A model generated the notes under the pieces. That model was not told where the DNA came from. It was given only the letters and a program-made list of their open reading frames with translations, and made no database searches. The translations under genes and the position numbers were made by a program. DNA of 38,303 nucleotides, taken from an uncultured Altererythrobacter sp. GTDB taxonomy: Bacteria > Pseudomonadota > Alphaproteobacteria > Sphingomonadales > Sphingomonadaceae. Below, piece after piece: positions 17,402-24,869 of this stretch. The stretch spans positions 1 to 38,303 of the forward strand of contig CAMPIX010000021.1 in assembly GCA_946886565.1 (NCBI GenBank), written 5' to 3'. How positions within the stretch are numbered: position 1 is the first letter of the stretch; every line of letters starts with the position of its first letter.

Positions 17402-18484
17402 TCACGAAAGCCGCGTCACCCACCCATGCGTGTCGTCCACGCGCCCGCGCTGGATGCCCACGAGCCGCTCGCGCAACTTGGTGGTCAGTTGCCCCGGTCC
17501 GCCGCTGCCGATGGTGAACTCACCCTCCGGCCCGGCCACCTTGCCGACCGGCGTGACTACCGCGGCGGTGCCGCAGGCCATCGTCTCGACCAGCTTGCCG
17601 CTGCCCGCGTCCGCGCGCCACTGGTCGATCGAATAGGGCTCCTCGCGCACCTCGAGCCCTTCCTCGCGCAGCAGCGCGATCAGGCTGTCGCGGGTGATCC
17701 CGGGCAGGATCGTGCCGGTGAGGGGAGGGGTGAGCACCGTGCCATCGTCGAACACGAAGAACAGGTTCATGCCGCCCAGTTCCTCGATCCACTTGCGCTC
17801 GACCGCGTCGAGAAACACGACCTGATCGCAGCCCTTTTCGGTCGCCTCGGCCTGAGGCACGAGGCTGGCGGCATAGTTGCCGCCGGTCTTGGCCGCGCCG
17901 GTGCCGCCCGGCGCCGCGCGCACGTAGTCGCGGCTGACCCAGATATTCACCGCCGGCGCGCCCGATTTGAAATAGTTCCCCGCGGGACTGGCTATGACCA
18001 TGTACTTGTACTTCTTCGCCGGGCGCACGCCGAGGAACGCCTCGCTCGCGAACATGAACGGCCGCAGGTAGAGCGAGCCCCCTTCGACGGTAGGAAACCA
18101 GTCCTTGTCCACCGCGAGCAGGCGGCGGATCGATTCGAGGAACAACTCCTCGGGCAGGTGCGGCATCGCCATGCGGTCGGCCGACCGGTTGAAGCGCCGC
18201 GCGTTCGCCTCGGGCCGGAACAGCGCGATGCAGCCGTCTTCGTGCTTGTAGGCCTTCATTCCCTCGAAGATTTCCTGCGCGTAATGCAGCACCGCGGCCG
18301 CCGGATCGAGTTCGATCGGGCCGCGCGGACAGACTTTCGCCGAATGCCAACCTCCCTTGTCGGCATCGTAATCGATCTCGACCATGTGATCGGTGAACAG
18401 CGTACCGAAGCCGGGATTGGCGAGCGCTTCGTCGCGGGTGGCGGAAGGCACCGGGGCGGCGTGGGGAAGATGTTCGAAATCCAT
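17402..18484 (-). CDS. ilvE: Branched-chain amino acid aminotransferase (class IV, group II)
   Basis: PLP enzyme for the last step of valine, leucine and isoleucine synthesis and the first step of their breakdown. The 360-residue length matches the eukaryote-like group II (TIGR01123). Motifs include YAQEIFEGMKAYK, RPFMFASE, AKTGGNYAAS with the likely PLP lysine, and EELGGMNLFFVF. The ATG at 18484 (MDFEHLPHAAPV) fits the family start; the 17 extra codons open upstream look spurious. An unusual leader of about 200 bases precedes it, with a short ORF and a strong hairpin, which suggests post-transcriptional control. Confidence 0.95.
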   Translation of the reverse strand: MDFEHLPHAAPVPSATRDEALANPGFGTLFTDHMVEIDYDADKGGWHSAKVCPRGPIELDPAAAVLHYAQEIFEGMKAYKHEDGCIALFRPEANARRFNRSADRMAMPHLPEELFLESIRRLLAVDKDWFPTVEGGSLYLRPFMFASEAFLGVRPAKKYKYMVIASPAGNYFKSGAPAVNIWVSRDYVRAAPGGTGAAKTGGNYAASLVPQAEATEKGCDQVVFLDAVERKWIEELGGMNLFFVFDDGTVLTPPLTGTILPGITRDSLIALLREEGLEVREEPYSIDQWRADAGSGKLVETMACGTAAVVTPVGKVAGPEGEFTIGSGGPGQLTTKLRERLVGIQRGRVDDTHGWVTRLS

Positions 18485-18540
18485 GCGCGTCCGGTTAGTG
18501 CGCGGGTCCGGGGAGGGCAAGAGCGCGCGCCACAAATGAG

Positions 18541-18574
18541 AAGGGCCGTTTCGACCTTCGCCGAAACGACCCTT
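18541..18574 (-). promoter_or_regulatory. Strong hairpin in the ilvE leader
   Basis: Arms 18541-18553 and 18562-18574 form a 13-bp stem with an 8-nt loop, about 56 nt before the ilvE start. In minus-strand RNA all 13 positions pair, one of them as a U-G wobble; in plus-strand RNA the same position is a C-A mismatch, so the structure favours function in the ilvE transcript. Only a weak U-rich stretch (CUCAUUUGU) follows, so it is at best a weak terminator. A second small stem (AGCGGC/GCCGCT, 18584-18602) stands just upstream. Confidence 0.5.
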
Positions 18575-18626
18575 CGCATGGTCAGCGGCCGATAGCGCCG
18601 CTCACGAAGCCTCTATCGCTGTCTGC

Positions 18627-18683
18627 TCAGTGATAGTGCCCCGCGCGGAAACTTACCGACCTCCCTGCTGAACCATGAGACAT
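18627..18683 (-). CDS. Short ORF (18 codons) with an extended Shine-Dalgarno, in the ilvE leader
   Basis: The ATG at 18683 encodes MSHGSAGRSVSFRAGHYH and stops at TGA. Seven bases before it lies AAAGGAGGTGATCC (18698-18685), fully complementary to the 3' end of 16S rRNA over 14 nt, much more than any other gene here has. This makes translation likely. It is not a classical branched-chain attenuator peptide: there is only one valine and no leucine or isoleucine. I do not recognise the peptide. It may be a leader ORF for ilvE or a small protein in its own right. Confidence 0.5.
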   Translation of the reverse strand: MSHGSAGRSVSFRAGHYH

Positions 18684-18779
18684 CGGATCACCTCCTTTCG
18701 CGCTATTGAGCCGAACCTGCCGTTTCACCGGCGGGCTGAGAACCGCGTTCGCCGCTGGCCTCGAGGTACAATTTGAATC

Positions 18780-18869
18780 GCTGACTCGGTGAAAACAAGC
18801 CTTGAAAAAAACTTTTCCCAAGTCAGAATTGTCCGCTGTTGCCCGCGAGCGTCTCGCGGGCCTTTTTTT
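18780..18869 (+). ncRNA. Candidate small RNA ending at an orphan terminator
   Basis: A strong plus-strand terminator at 18841-18869 has no plus-strand gene upstream, since ilvE runs the other way. TACAAT at 18767-18772 resembles a -10 box, though I see no convincing -35. The intervening 60 bases could fold by CTGACT (18781-18786) with AGTCAG (18821-18826), leaving an A-rich loop. The borders are guesses. Confidence 0.3.
18841..18869 (+). terminator. Rho-independent terminator
   Basis: GCCCGCGAG and CTCGCGGGC form a perfect 9-bp stem with a CGT triloop, followed by CTTTTTTT. On the opposite strand no T-run follows the stem, so it acts in the plus direction. Confidence 0.85.
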
Positions 18870-18932
18870 GGTCCGGCCGAGCTGAACCTGCGACGCCGGC
18901 GCCGAAGTCGGTCGGTAACGCCGGATGCAAGA

Positions 18933-19472
18933 TCAGCGACAGTCCTCGATCACCCGCGTCACCTCGGGCCAGGCCGGGATGTAGAGCGTGGGCAGACCCG
19001 CAGTTTCCACCGCGAAGCGCCCCTTGGAAAAGGCCATCGCCGCGAGGAGCGGATCAGTCGCGGGGAGGGTCGCGGCGATCATCGACAGCCCGGTGCCCGC
19101 CGACTGTGCGGCGATCGTGCGGTCGGCGGTTTCGGTGCGGATACGCATCGCCGTCTGGCCCGACGCGTTGCCCGCGCGGGTCAGCGTGATCGTGCGCGTG
19201 CCGCGGTTGCAGGTCAGCGCGAAGCGCGCCTCGCTCTGCCCCGGGCCGAACATGGCCTGCGATCCGTCGTCGAGCGTGCGGAAGTACCAGTCGCCCTGCG
19301 TCGCGGGCGCGTCCATCCAGTTGTCGTAAGTCGGCTGGGTCACGGTCGGTGGCGGTGGGGGAGGCGGCGCGGGCGTGGGGGTCGGCGGAGGAGGAGTCGG
19401 CTCGGGTGCCGGCTGCGCGCAGCAGGCGAGCGCGAGGCAGGAAAGGGTGACGATGGCGGCGCGGTAGCTCAA
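18933..19472 (-). CDS. Hypothetical proline-rich lipoprotein or exported protein
   Basis: About 179 residues. An N-terminal hydrophobic stretch ends in a cysteine pair (VTLSCLALACCAQ), which suits a lipoprotein or signal peptide, although the lipobox is not canonical. Next comes a low-complexity linker almost wholly of proline, threonine and alanine, then a compact domain of about 125 residues that begins near WMDAPATQGDWYFR and contains ALTCNRGTRTITLTRAG. The start is probably TTG at 19472 because CGGAG lies six bases upstream; other TTG codons exist further up. I do not assign a function. It is divergent from tlyA, 54 bases away. Confidence 0.7.
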   Translation of the reverse strand: MSYRAAIVTLSCLALACCAQPAPEPTPPPPTPTPAPPPPPPPTVTQPTYDNWMDAPATQGDWYFRTLDDGSQAMFGPGQSEARFALTCNRGTRTITLTRAGNASGQTAMRIRTETADRTIAAQSAGTGLSMIAATLPATDPLLAAMAFSKGRFAVETAGLPTLYIPAWPEVTRVIEDCR

Positions 19473-19526
19473 GCGAATCTCCGAGGTTTCTTGCTCCAAC
19501 AATGATCGCTAACCGCATTCGGGTCC

Positions 19527-20264
19527 ATGCCCGTAAAACAGCGCCTCGATCAGCTCCTCGTCGCCCGCGGTCTCGCCGAGAGCCGTACGCGCGCGCAGGC
19601 CCTGGTGATGGCGGGGCTGGTGTTCTCGGGCGAGACCCGGATGGCCAAGCCGGGTCAGCAGCTTGCCGAGGATGCGCCGCTCGAGGTGCGCGGGCGCGAT
19701 CATCCGTGGGTTTCGCGCGGCGGGATCAAGCTCGCCCACGCGCTCGACCATTTCGGACTCGACCCGGCGGGTGCGGTGGCGATCGACGTCGGCAGCTCCA
19801 CCGGCGGCTTCACCGACGTGCTGCTGAGCAAGGGCGCGGCGCACGTGTTCGCGGTCGACAGCGGGACGAACCAGCTTGCGTGGAAGCTGCGTCAGGATCC
19901 GCAGGTGACCGTGCTCGAACAGACCAGCGCGCGCGTGCTCACCCGCGAGCAGATCGACCGTGCCTGCGGCTGGATCGTCTGCGACGCGTCCTTCATTTCG
20001 CTCGCCAAGGTGCTGGAAAGGCCGATGGAACTGGCCGCGCCGCAATGCCGGCTGGTGGCGCTGATCAAGCCGCAGTTCGAGGTCGGCCGCGACGAAGTCG
20101 GCAAGGGTGGGGTGGTGCGCGACCCGGCGCTCCACGCGCGCGTCTGCGACGAGGTGCGCGGCTGGCTCGAAGGCGCGGGATGGGCGGTGCAGGGCGTGGT
20201 CGAAAGCCCGATCACCGGGCCCGAGGGCAATGTCGAGTTCCTGATCTCGGCTGAACGTGGCTGA
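19527..20264 (+). CDS. tlyA: TlyA family rRNA (cytidine-2'-O)-methyltransferase
   Basis: Methylates ribose of cytidines in 16S and/or 23S rRNA; in some bacteria its loss gives capreomycin resistance. The 245-residue protein has an N-terminal S4 RNA-binding domain (RLDQLLVARGLAESRTRAQALVMAG in pieces) and an FtsJ-like SAM domain with AIDVGSSTGGFTDVLL and the catalytic-region lysine in ALIKPQFEVG. GKGGVVRDP is a further family mark. Old annotations call it hemolysin A. The ATG at 19527 fits the S4 domain start. A palindromic repeat follows 32 bases after its stop. Confidence 0.94.
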   Translation: MPVKQRLDQLLVARGLAESRTRAQALVMAGLVFSGETRMAKPGQQLAEDAPLEVRGRDHPWVSRGGIKLAHALDHFGLDPAGAVAIDVGSSTGGFTDVLLSKGAAHVFAVDSGTNQLAWKLRQDPQVTVLEQTSARVLTREQIDRACGWIVCDASFISLAKVLERPMELAAPQCRLVALIKPQFEVGRDEVGKGGVVRDPALHARVCDEVRGWLEGAGWAVQGVVESPITGPEGNVEFLISAERG

Positions 20265-20296
20265 TCCATCATCGTAGCATCGGCCTCGAAGATAGT

Positions 20297-20468
20297 GTTC
20301 GCGCAGAGGCGCGGAGGCGCAGAGATGATTCGCTCAATGAACTCTCGCCTGACCCCGCGAACGCGGGGAATCAATTCAATCTGGTGAGAGAGGATTGCCG
20401 CATTCGCGGGCAATGATGAACGATGAGTAGCGCGCAATACCTCTGCGTCTCCGCGCCTCTGCGCGAAT
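20297..20468. repeat. Palindromic interspersed repeat, type A (copy 2)
   Basis: The arms 20297-20324 and 20441-20468 are 28-bp inverted copies with two mismatches, made of the same CGCAGAGGCGC units as the outer arms of the copy at 1.1 kb. The centre contains CCCCGCG-AA-CGCGGGG (20353-20368), a separate palindrome. It fills most of the 297-bp gap between tlyA and tspO; no gene is supported there. Confidence 0.8.
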
Positions 20469-20561
20469 CTTAGCTTTGCTCTTCCGCTGTGGCTCGCTTG
20501 CGCGCGATGCACCACCCCGCCAATATCGCCCTGCCGAATCGGTGGTTTTCCGGGAGATTCC

Positions 20562-21119
20562 ATGACCGCTCTCGCCTCGCGCGGCCAGTTGCGCGCCAGC
20601 GTCGTCCGCTGGGCGCTGTTCACCGTCCCCGCCTGCATGCTGCTCGGCTATCTGTCGGGCGCAGTGGCGCAGAGCGGGCCGGACAGCCCGTGGTTCGCCG
20701 CGCTCGAAAAGCCCGCGATCTTTCCGCCGCCGATGTGGTTCGGGATCGTGTGGACGGTGCTCTACGCGATGATGGGCTTAGCGCTCGCGCTCGTCTGCGC
20801 CGCCTGGGGCGCGCGCGGGCGGACCGCGGCGATCGTGCTCTTCGCGCTCCAGTTCGCGGTCAACCTCGCGTGGAGCCCGACCTTCTTCGGCGCGCACCGG
20901 ATCGGCGCCGCGCTCGCGGTGATCGCGGTGCTCGACATGCTGGTGATCGCGACGATCGTGCTGTTCTGGCGCGTCCGCCGCCTCGCCGGGGCGCTGCTGC
21001 TGCCCTATCTCGCGTGGATTCTGTTCGCGACACTGCTCAACTACGAGTTTCTCCGTCTCAACCCGAACGCCGACGGCGCGCCGGAGGAAAGCGGGGCGGT
21101 GCAGCGGATCGAGATTTGA
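20562..21119 (+). CDS. tspO: TspO/MBR family tryptophan-rich sensory protein
   Basis: Outer-membrane or envelope porphyrin-binding protein, homologous to the mitochondrial translocator protein. The 185 residues contain five hydrophobic helices; marks are SPWFAALEKPAIFPPPMWFGIVWTVLY in part, ALQFAVNLAWSPTFFGAH, and LLLPYLAWILFATLLNYEF. It is a little longer than the usual 160 residues because of extensions at both ends. In photosynthetic alphaproteobacteria TspO influences tetrapyrrole-linked gene expression; its role here is unknown. An ATG with AGATT upstream has only a weak ribosome binding site. Confidence 0.92.
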   Translation: MTALASRGQLRASVVRWALFTVPACMLLGYLSGAVAQSGPDSPWFAALEKPAIFPPPMWFGIVWTVLYAMMGLALALVCAAWGARGRTAAIVLFALQFAVNLAWSPTFFGAHRIGAALAVIAVLDMLVIATIVLFWRVRRLAGALLLPYLAWILFATLLNYEFLRLNPNADGAPEESGAVQRIEI

Positions 21120-21155
21120 GTTGAGCTTCGCGTGCGCGACGCCCACATAGCCGCC

Positions 21156-21407
21156 ATGCAAAGCCAGAACCCGATGATCGCCGATTTCGTGAAGCTCCTC
21201 AACGGAGCCGCGGGCACTTTCGCCGGCATGACGCGCGAGGCGCGCGAGAGCGCGCGCGAGCGCGTCAAGGAAGCGATGGGCGGGATGGACTTCGTCAGCC
21301 GCGAGGAGTTCGACGCGGTCAAGGCGATGGCCGCCAAGGCGCGCGAGGAGAACGAAGCGCTCGCCGACCGGATTGCCGCGCTCGAGGCCCGGATCGGCGG
21401 CGGCTGA
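21156..21407 (+). CDS. ubiK: Accessory factor UbiK family protein
   Basis: Small helical protein (83 residues, formerly YqiC/BMFP) that helps the aerobic ubiquinone-synthesis complex. The N-terminal amphipathic region contains MIADFVKLLNGAAGTFAGM; the C-terminal coiled coil contains FVSREEFDAVKAMAAKAREEN and ends in LEARIGGG. The ATG at 21156 (MQSQNPMI) is favoured over a GTG 24 bases upstream on family alignment. It lies 36 bases past tspO. Confidence 0.85.
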   Translation: MQSQNPMIADFVKLLNGAAGTFAGMTREARESARERVKEAMGGMDFVSREEFDAVKAMAAKAREENEALADRIAALEARIGGG

Positions 21408-21488
21408 CAGTTCAAGGGCTTAATCGCAAAAGTTAACCCCGGAACCGAACATTCCGTCGCCCGTTGCGCGGGTGGAAAGGCAGTTGCC

Positions 21489-21770
21489 ATGTTCACCCAG
21501 CTCGACCCCCCGATCCCGCTCCACGTGCTCGACAAGGGCGACGGCTACGCGATCGGCGTGATCGATTACGGGCAGGAACACGACCTGATCTGGGTCACCG
21601 CGATCGACGCCACCGGCGAGATCTGGTCCGCGCCGAATCCCGGCGTCCGGATGCAGAAAAACTGGACCATGGGCCGCGGCGAAAGCCTCGCCGTCGCGCT
21701 GAGCAAGCGCGGGGCCGCGCAGGCCGACCGAACGCGAGACCTCGAACCCGCTTCGCAATCGCCGGGCTGA
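21489..21770 (+). CDS. Conserved hypothetical protein
   Basis: A 93-residue soluble protein of unknown function: MFTQLDPPIPLHVLDKGDGY at the N-terminus, a likely beta-rich core (AIGVIDYGQEHDLIWVTAID) and the motif PGVRMQKNWTMGR. The codon pattern and the spacing to neighbours (81 bases after ubiK, 17 before recO) support it as real. AGGCAG lies upstream of the ATG. I recall similar proteins in sphingomonads but cannot name a domain. Confidence 0.7.
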   Translation: MFTQLDPPIPLHVLDKGDGYAIGVIDYGQEHDLIWVTAIDATGEIWSAPNPGVRMQKNWTMGRGESLAVALSKRGAAQADRTRDLEPASQSPG

Positions 21771-21787
21771 CCGGCTAAGGAGCGCGG

Positions 21788-22390
21788 ATGCACGTCCGCG
21801 CCCCCGCCATCCTCGTCGCCGCGCGGCCGCATGGCGAGACGGCGGTGATCGCGCGCCTGCTGACCGAGGAACACGGCATGGTCGCGGGCTATGTCTCCGG
21901 CGGGCGCGGGCGGCAGCTTCGGCCGGTGGTGATCCCCGGCAACCTCGTGGAGGTCGAGCTGCGCGCCCGGTCGGACAGCCAACTCCCGTTCGCCCGGCTC
22001 GAGCTGGTGCGCAGCCGGGGGCCGTGGCTGGGCGAGCCGCTGCCCGCCGCGGCGATCGGCTGGGTCACCGCGCTGACAGCCACCGTGCTGCCCGAGCGCA
22101 ACGCCTATCCCAATATCTACAGCGCCTTGCTCGCGGTTCTTGAGGCGATCTGCCAGGCGCCCGCGGCGCGTGGCTGGCTGCCTGCGCTGGTCGCCTACGA
22201 GGCGCTGCTGCTGCGCGAGCTCGGCTACGGCGGCGCGCAACCGCCTGCCGAAGCGGGGCTTGAGGCGCTGCTGGAATTGTTTGCCGCGCAGGGGCCGCCG
22301 ATCGAGCGCTACCTGCTTGCCGACCGCCGGGCCGATGTTATGGCCGCGCGCTCCATGCTGCGCGAACGACTGGGGCGGATGAAGCCATGA
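21788..22390 (+). CDS. recO: DNA repair protein RecO
   Basis: Mediator that loads RecA on SSB-coated DNA together with RecR. The 200-residue protein is shorter than the 240 or so of E. coli and has no CxxC zinc cysteines. The N-terminal OB fold ([24 protein letters not shown]) and the helical domain ([22 protein letters not shown]) are visible. TAAGGAGCGCGG supplies a good ribosome binding site. Its stop overlaps the leuB ATG (ATGA). Confidence 0.9.
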   Translation: MHVRAPAILVAARPHGETAVIARLLTEEHGMVAGYVSGGRGRQLRPVVIPGNLVEVELRARSDSQLPFARLELVRSRGPWLGEPLPAAAIGWVTALTATVLPERNAYPNIYSALLAVLEAICQAPAARGWLPALVAYEALLLRELGYGGAQPPAEAGLEALLELFAAQGPPIERYLLADRRADVMAARSMLRERLGRMKP

Positions 22391-23448
22391 AGATTGCTGT
22401 GTTTCCCGGCGACGGGATCGGCCCCGAAGTGACGCGCGAGGCGGTGCGGGTGCTTCAGGCGCTCGACCTGCCCGGCCTCGTGCTGTTCGAGGGCGACGTG
22501 GGCGGGATCGCCTATCACCGTCATGGCCACCCGCTCCCCGCCGAGACGCTGCAGATGGCGCGCGCGGCGGACGCGGTGCTGTTCGGCGCGGTGGGCGACC
22601 CTTCGTGCGACACCCTCGCGCGCCACTTGCGGCCCGAACAGGCGATCCTCGGCCTGCGCGTCGAGCTCGGCCTGTTCGCCAACCTGCGCCCGGCGACCAC
22701 CTTCCCCGGCCTCGAAGCCATGTCCGCGCTGCGGCCCGAGATCGCGCGCGCGATCGACCTCCTCATCGTGCGCGAATTGAACGGCGATGTCTATTTCGGC
22801 GACAAGGGCACGCGCACGACGGACGACGGGCGGCGACAGGGCTGGGACATGATGAGCTACACCGAGGACGAGGTGCGCCGCATCGCGCACGTCGCCTTCC
22901 GCGCCGCGCAGGGCCGCCAGCGGCGGCTCGTCAGCGTGGACAAGGCCAACGTGCTCGAAACCAGCCAGCTCTGGCGCGACGTCGTGATCGAGGTCGCCGC
23001 CGACTATCCCGAGGTTTCGCTCGAGCACATGTACGTCGACAACGCCGCGATGCAGCTCGTGCGCGATCCGGGCCGGTTCGACGTGATCGTCACCGGCAAC
23101 CTGTTCGGCGACATCCTTTCGGACCAGGCGAGCATGTGCGTCGGCTCGATCGGCCTGCTCGCAAGCGCCGCGTTGGGCGAGCGCACGACCGAATTCGGCA
23201 CGTTCGGCCTCTACGAACCGATCCACGGCAGCGCGCCCGATATCGCCGGGCAGGACAAGGCGAACCCGATGGCGACGATCCTTTCGGCCGCGATGATGCT
23301 GCGCCATTCGTTCGGCCGCGAGCGCGATGCGGCGCGGATCGAGGTAGCGGTGGCGAAGGCGCTGGCGGACGGCGTGCGCGGCGGCGATCTCGGCGGAACG
23401 GCCGGGACAGGCGAGATCGGCGACGCAGTGCTGGAGCGGCTCGCTTGA
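22387..23448 (+). CDS. leuB: 3-isopropylmalate dehydrogenase
   Basis: Oxidative decarboxylation of 3-isopropylmalate in leucine synthesis. 353 residues, the usual length. Motifs include [18 protein letters not shown], the catalytic [14 protein letters not shown], the metal-binding [13 protein letters not shown], and [20 protein letters not shown]. It is translationally coupled to recO rather than to leuC/leuD, which are not in this window. The final A of its TGA is the first base of a type B palindromic repeat. Confidence 0.96.
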   Translation: MKIAVFPGDGIGPEVTREAVRVLQALDLPGLVLFEGDVGGIAYHRHGHPLPAETLQMARAADAVLFGAVGDPSCDTLARHLRPEQAILGLRVELGLFANLRPATTFPGLEAMSALRPEIARAIDLLIVRELNGDVYFGDKGTRTTDDGRRQGWDMMSYTEDEVRRIAHVAFRAAQGRQRRLVSVDKANVLETSQLWRDVVIEVAADYPEVSLEHMYVDNAAMQLVRDPGRFDVIVTGNLFGDILSDQASMCVGSIGLLASAALGERTTEFGTFGLYEPIHGSAPDIAGQDKANPMATILSAAMMLRHSFGRERDAARIEVAVAKALADGVRGGDLGGTAGTGEIGDAVLERLA

Positions 23449-23604
23449 AATCCTCCCCGGCACGGCGAGGGGGACCATGCGCAGCATGGTGGAGGGGCAC
23501 GTCCAAGCGGCTCCCAACGCAGCGTCCCGAGCATTCGGCCTGTGCCCCTCCACCCCGAGCCCCTGCGGGTCTCGCGGTCCCCCTCCCCGCGCCGGGGAGG
23601 ATTT
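23448..23604. repeat. Complete type B palindromic repeat (TCCTCCCCGG family)
   Basis: The left arm (about 23448-23500, AAATCCTCCCCGGCACGG...GTGGAGGGGCAC) and the right arm (about 23542-23604) are inverted copies with a few differences. The element fills the whole leuB-glycosyltransferase gap. It begins inside the leuB stop codon, and its right end, GGGGAGGATTT, acts as the ribosome binding site of the next gene. A single left arm recurs at 34723-34778 and a stub at 33887-33904. Confidence 0.85.
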
Positions 23605-23605
23605 A

Positions 23606-24694
23606 GTGCCCAAGCTCGCCGTCATCCTCCCCACGCTCGACGAGCGCGACAATCTCGCGCCGCTGGTCGACCGGATCGCCGAGGCGCTCGGGCCCGAGGG
23701 CTGGGAAGCGATCGTGGTCGACGATGCGAGCGCCGACGGCACCGCCGAGGAAGCGCGCCGGATCGCGCGCACAGACCCGCGGGTGCGGGTGATCGAGCGG
23801 ATCGGGCGGCGCGGGCTGTCCTCGGCCGCGATCGAGGGTATCTGCGCCACCGCCGCGCCCTTCGTCGCGGTGATGGACGCCGACCACCAGCACGATCCGG
23901 CGCTGCTCCCCGCGATGCTCGCCGCGGTCGAGAGCGGCGAATACGAGGTCGCGGTCGCCAGCCGCTTCGTCGAGGGGGCGAGCGCCGGTGGCCTCTCGAG
24001 CGAACGCCGCGAACGGAGCTCGCGGCTCGCCAACCGCCTCGCGCGGCGGCTTTCGGGGGTCGATCTGACCGATCCGATGAGCGGCTACTTCGTGCTCGAG
24101 ACCGCCACCGCGCGCCGCCTCGCGCCGCGGCTGTCGGGCATCGGGTTCAAGATCCTGCTCGACCTGCTCGCCAGCGCCCCGCGGCCGCTGCGCGTGCGCG
24201 AGTTCCCGCTGCGCTTCGCCGCGCGTCGTAGCGGCGCGAGCAAGCTCGACCGCGCGATCGCGTTCGATTTCCTGATCGGGCTCTACGACAAGAGCTTCGG
24301 GCGGGCGATTCCGACCCGCTTCGCGCTGTTCGGCACCGTCGGCGGTCTCGGGGTGCTGGTCCATGTCGCGCTGCTCGCGCTGCTCTATCGCGGGGCGGAG
24401 CTCGCCTTCCTCCCCTCGCAGGCGCTGGCGACCTTCGCCGCGATGACATTCAACTTCTGGCTCAACAATTGGCTGACCTACCGCGACCGCCGCCTTCACG
24501 GCGCGGCCGCGATGCTGCGCGGCTGGGCAGGCTTCTGCGCGACTTGCGCGGTGGGCGCGGTGGCCAATGTCGCGGTCGCGGGGCTGCTGAAAGCGGAAGG
24601 CCTCCACTGGCTCCTCGCCGCCGGCGCCGGGATCGTCGTCGGCGCCGTGTGGAACTACGCGCTCTCGAGCCGTTTCGTGTGGGGGCGGAGATAG
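23606..24694 (+). CDS. Glycosyltransferase family 2 with GtrA domain (polyprenol-phosphate sugar synthase-like)
   Basis: The 362-residue protein starts with a DPM1-like GT2 domain: AVILPTLDERDNL, VVDDASADGT, MDADHQHDP as the metal site, and DPMSGYFVLE. After residue 230 or so comes a GtrA-type domain of four membrane helices (FALFGTVGGLGVLVHVALLAL and others). Such proteins transfer a sugar from a nucleotide donor to polyprenol phosphate and may flip the product. The GTG start lies five bases after GGGGAGG, which is the end of a palindromic repeat. The convergent PMT-like gene could use the lipid-linked sugar. Confidence 0.88.
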   Translation: MPKLAVILPTLDERDNLAPLVDRIAEALGPEGWEAIVVDDASADGTAEEARRIARTDPRVRVIERIGRRGLSSAAIEGICATAAPFVAVMDADHQHDPALLPAMLAAVESGEYEVAVASRFVEGASAGGLSSERRERSSRLANRLARRLSGVDLTDPMSGYFVLETATARRLAPRLSGIGFKILLDLLASAPRPLRVREFPLRFAARRSGASKLDRAIAFDFLIGLYDKSFGRAIPTRFALFGTVGGLGVLVHVALLALLYRGAELAFLPSQALATFAAMTFNFWLNNWLTYRDRRLHGAAAMLRGWAGFCATCAVGAVANVAVAGLLKAEGLHWLLAAGAGIVVGAVWNYALSSRFVWGRR

Positions 24695-24698
24695 TTTA

Positions 24699-24863
24699 TC
24701 ACGCAAAGGCGCAAAGGCGCGAAGAGATCGCCTTTGCGGCGTAGCCGCACTCAAAGGGCGAACGGTGGATGGTCAGGCGTCGGCCAAGCTTGCGTACCGC
24801 CATCCGAAATGTGAGTACCGCTTCGCGGCGAAAGAACCTTTGCGCCTTAGCGCCTTTGCGTGA
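24699..24863. repeat. Palindromic interspersed repeat, type A (copy 3)
   Basis: The inverted arms 24699-24724 (TCACGCAAAGGCGCAAAGG...) and about 24838-24863 belong to the same unit as the inner arms of the copy at 1.1 kb. The core has GCGGCGTAGCCGCACTCA, one or two bases from its counterpart near 1174. It fills the gap between two convergent genes, ending six bases from the PMT-like gene's stop. Confidence 0.78.
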
Positions 24864-24869
24864 ACCAGT

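Noticed and set aside
18685..18698. GGATCACCTCCTTT read as a fragment of 16S rRNA
   Set aside because: The flanking bases do not match the 16S 3' region. Read on the minus strand, it is an extended Shine-Dalgarno at correct spacing before an ATG.
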